The position numbers and the translations under genes were made by a program. DNA of 64,000 bases from Pomphorhynchus laevis (lineage: Eukaryota; Acanthocephala; Palaeacanthocephala; Echinorhynchida; Pomphorhynchidae), in assembly GCA_012934845.2 (NCBI GenBank), contig WNNJ02001889.1, positions 1-64,000 on the forward strand, given 5' to 3'. This document shows positions 21,611-31,489 of this stretch, in pieces. Under the pieces are notes generated by a model that did not search any database, had not been told where the DNA came from, and saw only the letters and a list, made by a program, of their open reading frames with translations. Positions within the stretch are counted from its first letter, which is position 1. Each line of letters begins with the position of its first letter.

Positions 21611-23767
21611 GTCAAGCAGATAAATTGTTTAAATGGGATCGGATTTGGCGCTTGAAGCACTGCAGGGAAGTTGATTGTCGTATATGAATAAGTAGATGAT
21701 TACACAATAGAGGAACAACCAGCAGGAAAAAGCGGAGTCCAAAGAAGGTAGAGTAGTTTGGGACATGTAAAAGAAGCGAATTACAAGAACGCAATGAACG
21801 GTAAACAGGACGAGAATTATCCAGAAAAGGAAGGTTGATAAACGAAGGTGTATGAAAAGTTACAAGGCGGAAAGCAACGAGAAGACAAATTTGAACACGA
21901 CAATAAATTGTAGGCAAATCGAGAAAAGCAAGATGGTGAGATGTATGATCAATACGACGAAGACGGAGAAGAATTCAACGGCTGCGTTGACGATGCGTTG
22001 CAGGGGAAGAGTCGATTTAGGTAAGTTGGAAAATATACTAAGAAAATAATCAAGTCTTGAGAAAAGAAGAGAAGATATGAGAGTCATACAAGAAGGGAAA
22101 TCGATCAATCTACGAACTTGACGGAGGTTGTGGAGAATCAATGTAGATTAGCGTACTTTATCTCTAACGAAAGATTTAAGTGAAAGTCGGTTGTCGAAGT
22201 GGATGCCTCAGAAAACGAGATTGTCTACGATAGGAAGAATTGTAGAATTTAATGATAAGGAGTGAGGTCTAAGCCGCGGCGTCGAGGAAGGATCCACATT
22301 ATTTTGGATTTATTAGGATTCATAGGAATACGAAGAGAAGAAAAATGAATGAAAATTAAGGCAAGACAGTTGGAAGCAGAAACACTAAGATCGTGAATAC
22401 GATAAGCAGGTGCATGACCATACATGAGAATGTCATCAGCATATTGCATAGCATGGAAGTTAAATGTATGAGAAATCGAAGACAAATCAACGAGAAGAAA
22501 AGAGAAAAGCATAGGGCCTTATACTGAGCCTTATGGAAAACCGGACGGGATGGACGAAGGAGGGGAGAGAGAATAGTTAGAATAGACGCGAAATGTACGG
22601 TTTGATATATATGAAAAAAAACATGAAACAGTGTGCAAGGAGAAGCCATAATCATGACGAAGACGATTGAGAAGAATCGAATGATCGACGATGTTAAAAG
22701 CAGTCGATAGATCAAGAGAAACTATGACACTACATAATTAAATTACGCAAGATAAGTAAGTCGTTATAAACTTTAGGACAGGCAATTTCAGTAGAGTGAT
22801 CATAGCGAAAAGCAGCTTGAAAGGTAGGAAACAAGTTGGAGGAAAATAGATACGCATTAACTTGCTTGAGAACAAGTCGCTCAAGGAGTTTAGAGAGGAT
22901 TGGGAGAAGTGAGATAGGACGGTATGAAGATGGTAGTGAGGGGTCGAAAGATTGATTTTTGAGGAGAAAACGAACAGTGGCGCATTTCCAGATGGAAGGA
23001 AATGTACGGCTACGGATGGACGAGTTGAACAATGTGGTTAAGATGGGTGAGATAGATGAGCAAACATTTTAAGCAAGAGAGTGGGAATTAGGTCAGTAGG
23101 AGAGGTTTTATTTGGTAATGACAGCAGAACCGAGGAAACTTCATCAGACGAAACGGGAAGAAGGTGGAATAGATCTGGGAGGAAAATAATTAAAGAGAAG
23201 TGTGGGTACAAGGGGGCTATGGGTAGTAGGGAAAGTAAATTTGATAGCTTAGTTTGTAGATAAGAAGAAAATTCATCAGTATTTTTATTACAAGGGATGA
23301 CCGTGAAAGAATTGAGTTTAAGATTTTCCAATGAGATTTAGAGTTGGAAGATGACTCAAGTTGATTTAGCCGAAAGAAAGTACGTTTAGTACGTATAAGA
23401 ATGAGATGTGAACGGCGTAGAGAAAAGTAGGAATCACGGAGATTTGGAGTGAGTGAGTTGGGAGAACGCTTAAGAAAGCGATTATACATACGAAAAGAGT
23501 GATGGAGTCAACGCTTAGAAAGACTACATTCAGAATCGAATTAGGGAGCATGACGCAAGCGCTGAGAACGTCGAAGTCGACTAGGCAGAAGGTTATTGAG
23601 GATCGACGTAAGTTCAGAATCAAACAGAATGCAGAGATCATCGGGAGAGAGATAGTTAATAAGAAGTGAAAAGAATGAAGAATTGAGTAAGGCTGTGCAG
23701 AGAATAGGGATATCGAGAAGTTTCCAGGGTCGTGTACAAGATCCAATCGACATATTTGCATTTTCAC
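21610..23767 (-). mobile_element. L2/Daphne-group LINE, 5'-truncated and frameshifted
   Basis: Minus-strand pieces in order: WKLLDIPILCTALLNSS (23753-23541); SNSKSHWKILNSILSRSS near 23330; PVSSDEVSSVLLSLPNKTSP (about 23160); WKCATVRFLLKNQSF and SSYRPISLLPILSKLLERLV (22990-22870); a DHST box; then MQYADDILMYGH (about 22440), with YADD as RT motif C, and C-terminal remnants to 21612. The RT motifs fit the L2/Crack/Daphne group. Several frameshifts and stops; the endonuclease is lost. The left end abuts Penelope-A at 23768. Confidence 0.8.
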
Positions 23768-25110
23768 ATAAACAGACTTAACTTTAACGCAAATTTAAAA
23801 GCACTACATCCGAACCTAGGTTTTATTGGATTTTTATGTAATTTTGCATTTTAACATACTATAGATAAAGTTTGGTTATCTGATTCAACCTTTATACCCT
23901 TCTTATCCATAATAGAACAGTCACTTGTAATAATTGTTTCTAAACTTAACTCACTACGTTCCAATGTTGGATTTACATTTAAATCATTATAATTAACTTC
24001 TTTCATTAGTATATAATAATAAAGCTTTTTTCATGTAAAGACAAATGTATTACTAGCTTTATCAATAGTCGTATTATATAGTTATGCTTTAGTTTAGTAA
24101 GTTCTGCTTACATTTCTTTATTAATTTGATCTTTTTTATAATTGTTTGTTATTTTCATTTTATTTTTAATTTTATCAAATATATAATCTTTTCAAATGTT
24201 TATCTTTTTATGTATTTAAGCTTTCACTATTAATCAGCTTATCAAAGTAAGCATTTAAGTCATTATATAACGAATTGTAAATTTTATTATTATTTGATCT
24301 ATATTTATACCCTTTTGATAGCAGCTTTCTTAATTCACAATTTTTAATTAATTCTAGATTATGGGTACATATATGTTCATTTATTTTTATCAAAACTAAG
24401 ACTTTTACAATTGCATTCTGTTTCCATTATGTTTCTAATATTATCGTTACATATTGATTTTAATTCTTTATTATTACAAATTTTTCGTCCTAATGGTGGT
24501 AGAAGTTTATACCTTATTTTAGGAATATATTTACTTAAATCTGTTACTATTATTTCTTTACTATTAGAATTATTTAAAAGTCCGGCTATGTTTATGTTAT
24601 CTATACATTTATTAATGAAGTTTAAGGTTAATGTATATTTTCTATTGTTATTATTAACATAGTAATAATAATATTTAGTAAGTTCTGTTTACATTTCTTT
24701 ATTAATTTGATCTTTTTTATAGTTGTTTGTTATTTTCATTTTATTTTTAATTTTATCAAATATATAATCTTTCCAAAGTAATCTTTCCAATAATCTTTGA
24801 TGTATTTAAGCTTTCACGATTAATCAGCTTACCAAAGTAAGCATTTAAGTCATTATTATTGTTTACATTTTATTTTATTAAATAATTAATTTTAGACTAA
24901 ATTGATACTTTGCAAAGTTGAACTAGCTAAAAATATATTTTATTTTCAAAATAAATTTATTTATTACATATTAAAATAGAAAAAAATTTATTTTATATAT
25001 TAAGATAATATTTTATTTAATTGTTTATTTTTAGGTTATATAAGTTGTTTACTAAAGTTATATAGAGAAAAATTATATTTTTGAAATAAATTTATTTATT
25101 ACATTTAAGT
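23768..25110 (-). mobile_element. Penelope family A, N-terminal part (minus), with internal duplication
   Basis: 24393-24208 encodes ELRKLLSKGYKYR of the pre-RT domain, and the minus strand up to about 24660 carries its upstream half with the LPPLGRK and CNC region. 24190-23770 continues with DKASNTFVF and LHKNPIKP. 24680-25100 repeats the same region and matches 9570-10000. Stops and shifts occur throughout. The copy ends at the L2 junction. Confidence 0.7.
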
Positions 25111-25121
25111 TCCGTATGCAT

Positions 25122-25835
25122 ATCTTTGTTAATTTGATCTTTCCTTTTATAATTGCTTGTTTTTTTTTCTTTTTTAAACCAAAACCGCCAGGCGCCGGTC
25201 GATTAAGTATTTAACTGGCAACCATTCTTATTAGCCTCTTAGTAGAGCTGCCCAAGCAACGCCGGTCTGACATTCGTTGATCAAAGGCTTAATAATTGGC
25301 CGGTTTGCATCAGCCGTTTGGATAGTCTTTTTACAGACTATCTCAGATCCCTCCGATTTCTTCAACGGCGGATTAGATAAGAGACAAATAGGCGGAAGTG
25401 AGTCAAAGTGGTCTGTGTCCTTAAAGTAGTGATGTTTGATCCTTAAAGGATATTGGAACGGGAGATAACCGAATAAACAAAATCACTCCGATGACTCCAA
25501 CAATAGATTGGACAATGGACGAAAGGCCGGAAGAGGGTCTCGGAGACCTGTTTCATTACATTAGCGAAATTGGATCATCAAAGAATATCCGGAACGGGAG
25601 ATAGCCAAACAAACAAATACAATGAAAATGACAATCAACAAATTTACAAAATATAAATCAAATCCGAAGAACAATGGTCAACTCACCACTGACCGAAGGA
25701 TTTTTTATTGTCAGGTGCAATGTGACCAGGTAGTTGTACAAAGACAGCGAAAGAGGCATCAGCATACGAAGCGGACTAACCTTCATGTAGGAACGTTGAA
25801 TGTCATCTCGCTGCCGGAAAGGAACCAGAATTAGT
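25122..25835 (+). mobile_element. RTE-like LINE, 5' end only
   Basis: A GC-richer segment with a long leader (GCCAGGCGCCGGTCG near 25188) and a frame at 25622-25834 ending in LHVGTLNVISLPER, which resembles the opening of apurinic endonuclease domains of RTE LINEs (LxxGTWNVRTL). The string GAACGGGAGATA occurs twice (about 25455 and 25592). The copy stops abruptly after the endonuclease start, so it keeps its 5' end and lacks the rest, the reverse of the usual LINE truncation. Confidence 0.5.
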
Positions 25836-25914
25836 TGAATATAAGATTAAAATTTAACAAGATTATATATTTGATAAAATTAAAAAGTAAATTAAAAACA
25901 TAACTTACTAAATT

Positions 25915-27090
25915 AAAGAATAACTGTATAATTAAATCAAATCAGCTAACTGAGCCCACGTATTTAATATAATTATAAAATAAACAAAACATAATAATGC
26001 TAAATCAAAATTTAATAATTAAATAATAAAATTAATAATTGTTTTTAGAGTTTCTATAATTTAAATCAAGTTAAAATAAAAAATTGAATTTAAAATAAAC
26101 TTCATTTTTATGAATTGACTAATAAATAACAGACGTTGTATCAGAATAAGAATTAGAGGTCATCAGGAGGAACTGCTATGCTATCAGGTTTCGGCCCCTA
26201 ACTTCTCTACCCAACATAGCAGCGGGGCCAAATACATGCTAATGATGTATTTCCTCTGAAATAACTATCTAGTATCTTATTCTAATACAAAGTATATTAT
26301 TTATTATCCATCCATAAAAATTTGCACTCAAGTGTTTAAATTTATTCTTTATATTATTGTGTTGATTTATATATTTTACTATTTTCTGCTTGATGTTATT
26401 TTTATAGTAACCTAGTTTAAAATATGTATCTATTAAATTATTTAAATGATTTTGAAGAAAGCCAATATCATTACATATTGTTGCAATTCTTAAAATTTCA
26501 TTATTTAATGTATTATATTTTATATTATATGGTATGCATGAATGCTCATGCAAAAATATGTTTATTGTAAATTTAAATATGTCATCTTTACGATATAAAT
26601 TAATAGTAGTTTTAGTTAATGTTAATTTAATGTTCATATCTAGATATACACCTTCTTTATCATTAATATTGGTTTTGTTAAGAATAAGGCTTTCTGGATA
26701 AATTTGTTCACTAATTGAATAAAAATTATTAGAATTAAATACACATATATCATCAATGTATCGAAACATATATTTCATATATTTATATTGTTTAGATTTA
26801 GTTTTTACACAGTTATGAACAAATTCATATTCTATAAAGCTTAAAAACAAGTCAGCTATAATTGGGCTACTATTACCACCCATTGGATTTGTCTAAATAT
26901 AGATGTCCCTACTTTTAAATAATTTTGATTTATCAAAATATTTAAGGATTCTATTAATTCAATTTTATCCATATATTTATATTTATTTGATGGTTTAATT
27001 TTTGTTAGATAGGCGTTATAATTATTATAAGATATATATGTATATCTTTTTCCTATATATATATCTTTATCTGTATAATAACAACTATTG
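25915..27090 (-). mobile_element. Penelope family A, RT with best preserved palm/C-terminus
   Basis: Minus strand. 27060-26890 holds motif A-B spacer residues (RYTYISYNNYNAYLTKIK). 26883-26269 is one open frame of 204 codons beginning at MGGNSSPIIADLF (motif B), then MFRYIDDICVF (motif C), the IKLTLTKTTINLYRKDD linker and the C-terminal helices to IRIRY. The catalytic YIDD pair is intact. The 3' block lies at 26260-26110 and the outer tail ends near 25920. No GIY-YIG follows; the RT fingers and N-terminal region are missing. Confidence 0.85.
26110..26260 (-). other. Penelope-A conserved 3' RNA-fold block
   Basis: Minus-strand reading: hairpin AAATACAT/ATGTATTT (8 of 8 pairs; plus coordinates 26230-26237 and 26245-26252), GGCCCC, CTGCTATG, GGGGCCGAAAC, CATAGCAG, CTCCTGATGA. 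GGCCCC/GGGGCC and CTGCTATG/CATAGCAG interleave, which would form a pseudoknot. Confidence 0.7.
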
Positions 27091-27109
27091 ATAAAGCTAG
27101 TAATAACTT

Positions 27110-27860
27110 TGTCTTCATATGCAAAATGAATGGGGGAGTTTGCATAGTTTAGAGTTTAGGACTAGTTTGCGTTGTGTGTCATAGACTGATTCATCATATC
27201 CACACACTCCGCATTTCTTCATCATACAACCAGATGGAGTTCCAGTGTCCCCACATGTGACACTTGATACAATGTGAAAATATAAGATTTTCCCCACTTT
27301 CGATTGTAAAGTTTAGATTACAACCCATAAAAGAATTAGATGCTGCATTAGACAGGAGATGGCATTGTCCTCTTCGGTATTTGAGAATGCAATAAAAATA
27401 CTTTGGTCGTCTTTGTTTTTAATTAATCTAATGTTTTGAAGGGAATAGCGCTTTTGAAGCTATGCGATATCTTCTTTTTCTAGGTCGGGGATAATATTAG
27501 TAATCTTTACTGATGACATAATAGACTTTGATACTAGAGTTCCTTTATGGGAAAAATTTTCTTTGAAGAACTTAGCAAAAGAGGTGACTAGGTCCAAGGA
27601 TACGAAGGATATCCTGTAGTAGTTATCACTTTGCAGGATTAATCATAACTCTATTATTATAACTCTATAATAATTCTACGTGTATTAATAAATTCTCTTA
27701 AATTCGTTGAAATACTATTTTGCATCGGAATTGTGGGAGTAATGTTTACCAGATTAACTAATTTCTTAATCGGAGGAAGCTCTTCTATTTAACGATTTAG
27801 AACAGTAAAATTACTAATCCTAATTTCTTCAATTTGAATGAGCAGTTATTGACAGCAAAG
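27110..27860 (-). mobile_element. I-like LINE ORF1 fragment
   Basis: Minus-strand frames resemble ORF1 of the LINE at 18101-21610. LEKEDIAQLQKRYSLQNIRLIK parallels the other copy's region around EQDISALETDYKISNVRFIK, and KKCGVCGYDE is the start of a zinc knuckle near 27200. The sequence diverges clearly from the other copy and its frame is broken. Only ORF1 is present. Confidence 0.65.
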
Positions 27861-28690
27861 ATTAATCCTTACAAAGCCCTTGTTTCAATAAAGTTTTTTG
27901 ACAACAAATTAAATTTTTTGAGATGATATTAGAATTAATGTAATTCTAATTGTATGAATTATATGTTATTTTATCTCTCAAACTTTTTTAGGTGATTAAT
28001 TTTTATGAACTAATTATTCCCTCTTTCTTAATTTTTTTATTATTGGTTTAAATACTTTGACGTTATAACTTGGCTCAGTTATTTGAGATGCTTAGGTTGT
28101 AGGTCATCGATATCATCGCACCTTGACTACGTGATCTATAATAGTTGAAAGACGTTCGGTGTGGGCTTAGCATGTATGTATCTGTCTCGTCCTCATTTGA
28201 TTCAATAAAGGTGTACACTTCCTGGTTCGGTAACCATGTTATGATGTGATTCGTTGCCCATGTTTGTTATGTTATCAGGAGCGACCGATTCCTGAGCATC
28301 CGGTTGCCGTCCATGATTTCGAATTCGGCCGGTACCAACAAGGCGTTTGCGCACTGTCCGCGTTGTTGAACCACAAAGTCTTTGTCAGGATGTGGTAATC
28401 AGTTTATTAATTAGAATTGTATATATATAATTTCTCTGTTTTATTCCTTGATTTCAAAACTTTTTCCTGTATATTTTCTTGATCGCAAAAAATTTTGGAA
28501 TGTTAAAATAATCTTAAAAATTGGCGATTACAAGATATTTGGTGTAATGTTTCGATAATATAATACACATTTAGTTTTGCGGTGATCGCATTACAGCTCT
28601 ATGTATAGTGATTAAAATTAGTTAAGTGCAAAATCTTTATCGGTAATTTAGTAAATATTTTAATTATTATAAATAGTATTATCTAACACA
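27861..28690. other. Intergenic DNA before the 28884 gene
   Basis: AT-rich with a less AT-rich island at about 28080-28390 that has no open frame of note. No repeat family is recognised. It probably includes the promoter region of the downstream gene. Confidence 0.4.
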
Positions 28691-28804
28691 TAATATTATA
28701 ATTATAATATAATCACCATAATCGATTGATAGTGAAAACCAATAATCTAATATTATAATTATAATATAATCACCATAATCGACTGATAGTAAAAACCAAT
28801 AAAT
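28691..28804. repeat. 57-bp tandem duplication
   Basis: Two adjacent 57-bp units (28691-28747, 28748-28804) containing ATAATCACCATAATCGA. They differ at about two bases plus the end. The duplication lies 80 bases upstream of the ATG at 28884. Confidence 0.9.
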
Positions 28805-28883
28805 CATTTATGAAAATCATATATTCATATTTTGTAATCTCTACACAGTTCAGTGAAAATTGTTGTAAAGATTCTATTGTATA

Positions 28884-30194
28884 ATGTCATATCAACAAAA
28901 GTGGTACAAAGTATGTACATGGAATTATAATGACCGCAATGAAAAAAGAAGGAGCAATACCAATGCTCCCCCACTTTTACTAAATGGAGGAGGTTACAAG
29001 AACAAGCATTTTCCAATGGCTCTCAATAATCAAAATTGGAGAGAAAATAGGTCGCATAACGTTAGCAGCAGTATTTTTAGAACCAATAATGATTTCGAGT
29101 TAGATAACATGCCATCAAGCTGGAGACGAAACAGAGGAGGGCCCTTGGTCTTCAATAGTCCGAATGATTTTGACAATTGGCATTCACTTGGTCCGAAAAA
29201 GAATTTAAACCACAATTCGTCCGCGAGTCTCTCATTTGAGACTTCGCATGATTCGAATGTAGTTAACCAGAAAATTGATGCTTCAAACAAGCAAAAAATG
29301 TATTCGCCTGTGAATGACATAATTAGTAGTCCATTGAGCCCTACAACGACAAATGAAAATACCCATACAAATGACCTTATCCAGCAATCACACATAATAC
29401 ATGGTAAAAATGGCGATTCAATGGCTTATTCAAAACGATTCCACTTTGCTCATCAAAATTTTAAATCCGAATTTATAAAGATACTTGGTGAGTATGAAAC
29501 AGATTTGGAAATCAATAAAATAGACAAGGCAAATGCGGTCACTAAGCAATCGTCTCATAACACAAATTTAACGCATCTTAATGAAATTAAAACATCGACC
29601 ATAAGTGAAATCGAGTTCAACGCTATCCTTATTGACTTTCTTGATCAATGCTATGTACTAAGAAGCTGTAATGATGACTGCAAACTCGTGGTCGGACCAA
29701 ATGCTCGATTAAGCTGTAATAGCGGAGAGAAAAAACGCACAATGGATGTCACATTTGAGCAAACTCAGCTGCTACTGCGCAAAATGGTGGAATTTGTAGA
29801 ATGCTGTAATGATGAATGCATTTCGGATCAAAATATGACATTTGAAATAGGGTGTCTGAGCTTACTCTGTATTCTAAGCCAAGTTGGACTTGCTTATGAC
29901 AATCAATGTAATGATGCTGATCATATGTTCGAGGAATATTTGGGGTTTGTAGCATACACAAGACTACATGATGAAACTTTAAGATTGGCGGCTAGCAGAA
30001 AATCAGAACAAAGACGATTCTATGACGTGAACTTTCTTTTAAACAGGTCGATTTATGTGAAAAGTAAGATTATTAATAATAACTGGAAACAGCTATGTGC
30101 TAAATATCCTCAGCATTGCTTTTTGTCCCTTCAGCGCGATAGGATACGAAACTACATTCAGTATAGGCGCTACGTAAATCGATTTTGTGTATGA
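28884..30194 (+). CDS. Intact single-exon gene of unknown function, 436 residues
   Basis: A long uninterrupted frame with normal host-like codon use, in a region free of elements. Residues 1-190 are polar and probably disordered, rich in Asn, Ser, Arg and His (for example WRRNRGGPLVF). From about 240 to the end the protein looks folded and helical with many cysteines: FLDQCYVLRSCNDDC, VECCNDEC, IGCLSLLCILSQVG. It ends with a basic tail (RIRNYIQYRRYVNRF). No signal peptide or membrane segment is evident. I do not recognise a family. A disordered RNA-binding-like N-terminus before a helical domain would suit a translational or germline regulator, but that is speculation. The ATG follows a run of upstream stops, so the start is reasonable. 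An ATTAAA variant poly(A) signal lies about 22 bases after the stop. Confidence 0.75.
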   Translation: MSYQQKWYKVCTWNYNDRNEKRRSNTNAPPLLLNGGGYKNKHFPMALNNQNWRENRSHNVSSSIFRTNNDFELDNMPSSWRRNRGGPLVFNSPNDFDNWHSLGPKKNLNHNSSASLSFETSHDSNVVNQKIDASNKQKMYSPVNDIISSPLSPTTTNENTHTNDLIQQSHIIHGKNGDSMAYSKRFHFAHQNFKSEFIKILGEYETDLEINKIDKANAVTKQSSHNTNLTHLNEIKTSTISEIEFNAILIDFLDQCYVLRSCNDDCKLVVGPNARLSCNSGEKKRTMDVTFEQTQLLLRKMVEFVECCNDECISDQNMTFEIGCLSLLCILSQVGLAYDNQCNDADHMFEEYLGFVAYTRLHDETLRLAASRKSEQRRFYDVNFLLNRSIYVKSKIINNNWKQLCAKYPQHCFLSLQRDRIRNYIQYRRYVNRFCV

Positions 30195-30535
30195 TAGCAA
30201 ACAACTTGTATCAGAATTAAAATATTTTATCTCATTAAGTTGTAAAACGAGCATTTTCAATAATTCAGTCAATTTTATTTTTAGCATTTTCTGCGTTATT
30301 CGTTTAGAAAATGTCCGTTTTAGTTTTATCCGTTTTAGTTTTTAAACTGAAAAATGAACACGAAAAATCTTATAAAATATTATAAATATTAAAAATATTA
30401 GCATATTTTTAATCGAAAAATCTATAGTATTTGACCTGCTCGTTATTTGATAATTGGCGAGTAAATTCAATTTCAAATAATTTCCTTCTAATAAGTTATG
30501 CATATTAAATTTATGTTTATAAATCACATTAAATT
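30195..30535. other. AT-rich spacer
   Basis: Downstream of the host gene. Contains TTTTAGTTTTATCC/GTTTTAGTTTTTAA short repeats and no coding signal. Confidence 0.5.
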
Positions 30536-30537
30536 AT

Positions 30538-31145
30538 TCAATTTGTTAAAATAATAATAAAAATTTTAAAATAACCCAAAATATTCTCAGAAACATTTGT
30601 GCAAAGAAAATAACTACTAATAAGGTAGTTGCATATGGAGGGATATCCAGCCGACTCCAAAAAGGATTCCGCATTCCATCGTTTCACGGCTGCGCTGATT
30701 CGTTGCATGAGCCAGCTTAATGCGCGTTTATCACCGGTTACCCGTCCCAACCGTTTGTTCGATAGGGACGAACAAATACTGTCGATCCTCGAAGCAGCTG
30801 TATTTGGTTCGTTTGAGCTGCTCCGCGTTGGCAGCAACAGCGCTAGCAGAAGACACCGCATGTGCGACATGACTGTCGGACAGGGTGTTCGGGCAAGTGA
30901 AATCCCAAACGAGTATACGGCCAGCTTCCCATGGCATAAGAATCACACCATCGTGTCGTTTGCCATCGTCTCGCGCTAAGCCTGCAGGTTCGAGTCTTGA
31001 TGGCGATCCTGAGGCAGCGAAAGCCGTCCTCAAAATCTCGTTGACCGCAACATGTCGATGGTGACGTTATCCTGTTGCAGTCTAATGCATGAAACTGTGC
31101 CGTGATACCCACACTCTGCAGATACACCGATGCCGTTGAAAGCAT
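30538..31145 (-). mobile_element. C-terminal endonuclease-like tail of an RT element
   Basis: Minus-strand frames 31033-30731 and 30870-30538 encode ARDDGKRHDGVILMPW, EAGRILVWDFTCPNTL, then KRTKYSCFEDRQYLFVPIE and, in another frame, RVTGDKRALSWLMQRISAAV. This order (PDG..W..GR.L.WD.T, then KYxxL..Y.F.PI, then TGDxR...QR.SVA.QR) matches, from memory, the C-terminal part of a widespread metazoan RT protein family with a PD-(D/E)XK-like nuclease core. The proline of the PDG motif reads as His here. It is broken, and no RT palm was found next to it. Confidence 0.55.
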
Positions 31146-31489
31146 TAAACACAGAGCCTTAACGCTACGGCGATAGAAATAGATCGGTCATCAAGTCGTG
31201 TGCCGACGGATGTGAATGGCAGTGCTTCAAGGAACGCCCCGTACCACTTTGATGCTACTGCAATGAGTCGGACTCGAGATTCAGCTGTTCGTGCTTCGTC
31301 GACAAGTCTTCGTTAGTATGCTTCGTAGTGTTCGTCCATCCATCCTTTTTGAGATATTTGATCTGATGGAATGGTCGTCCACTATTCCGCGTTCTATTGA
31401 TTTGTAGTATTTTCCGAGTCTGATTCTGAAGGGCGAAGGATTAACAGCGGACAGTTCCGTAGCAGTATCTTCTTCAGTTTCATTGTGTC

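Noticed and set aside
30629-30979. 116-codon plus-strand frame
   Set aside because: It is the antisense of the nuclease-like RT tail, which explains its length and composition.
30980-31005. Box-B-like GGTTCGAGTC
   Set aside because: The T-stem does not pair properly and the site lies inside the nuclease-like coding remnant.
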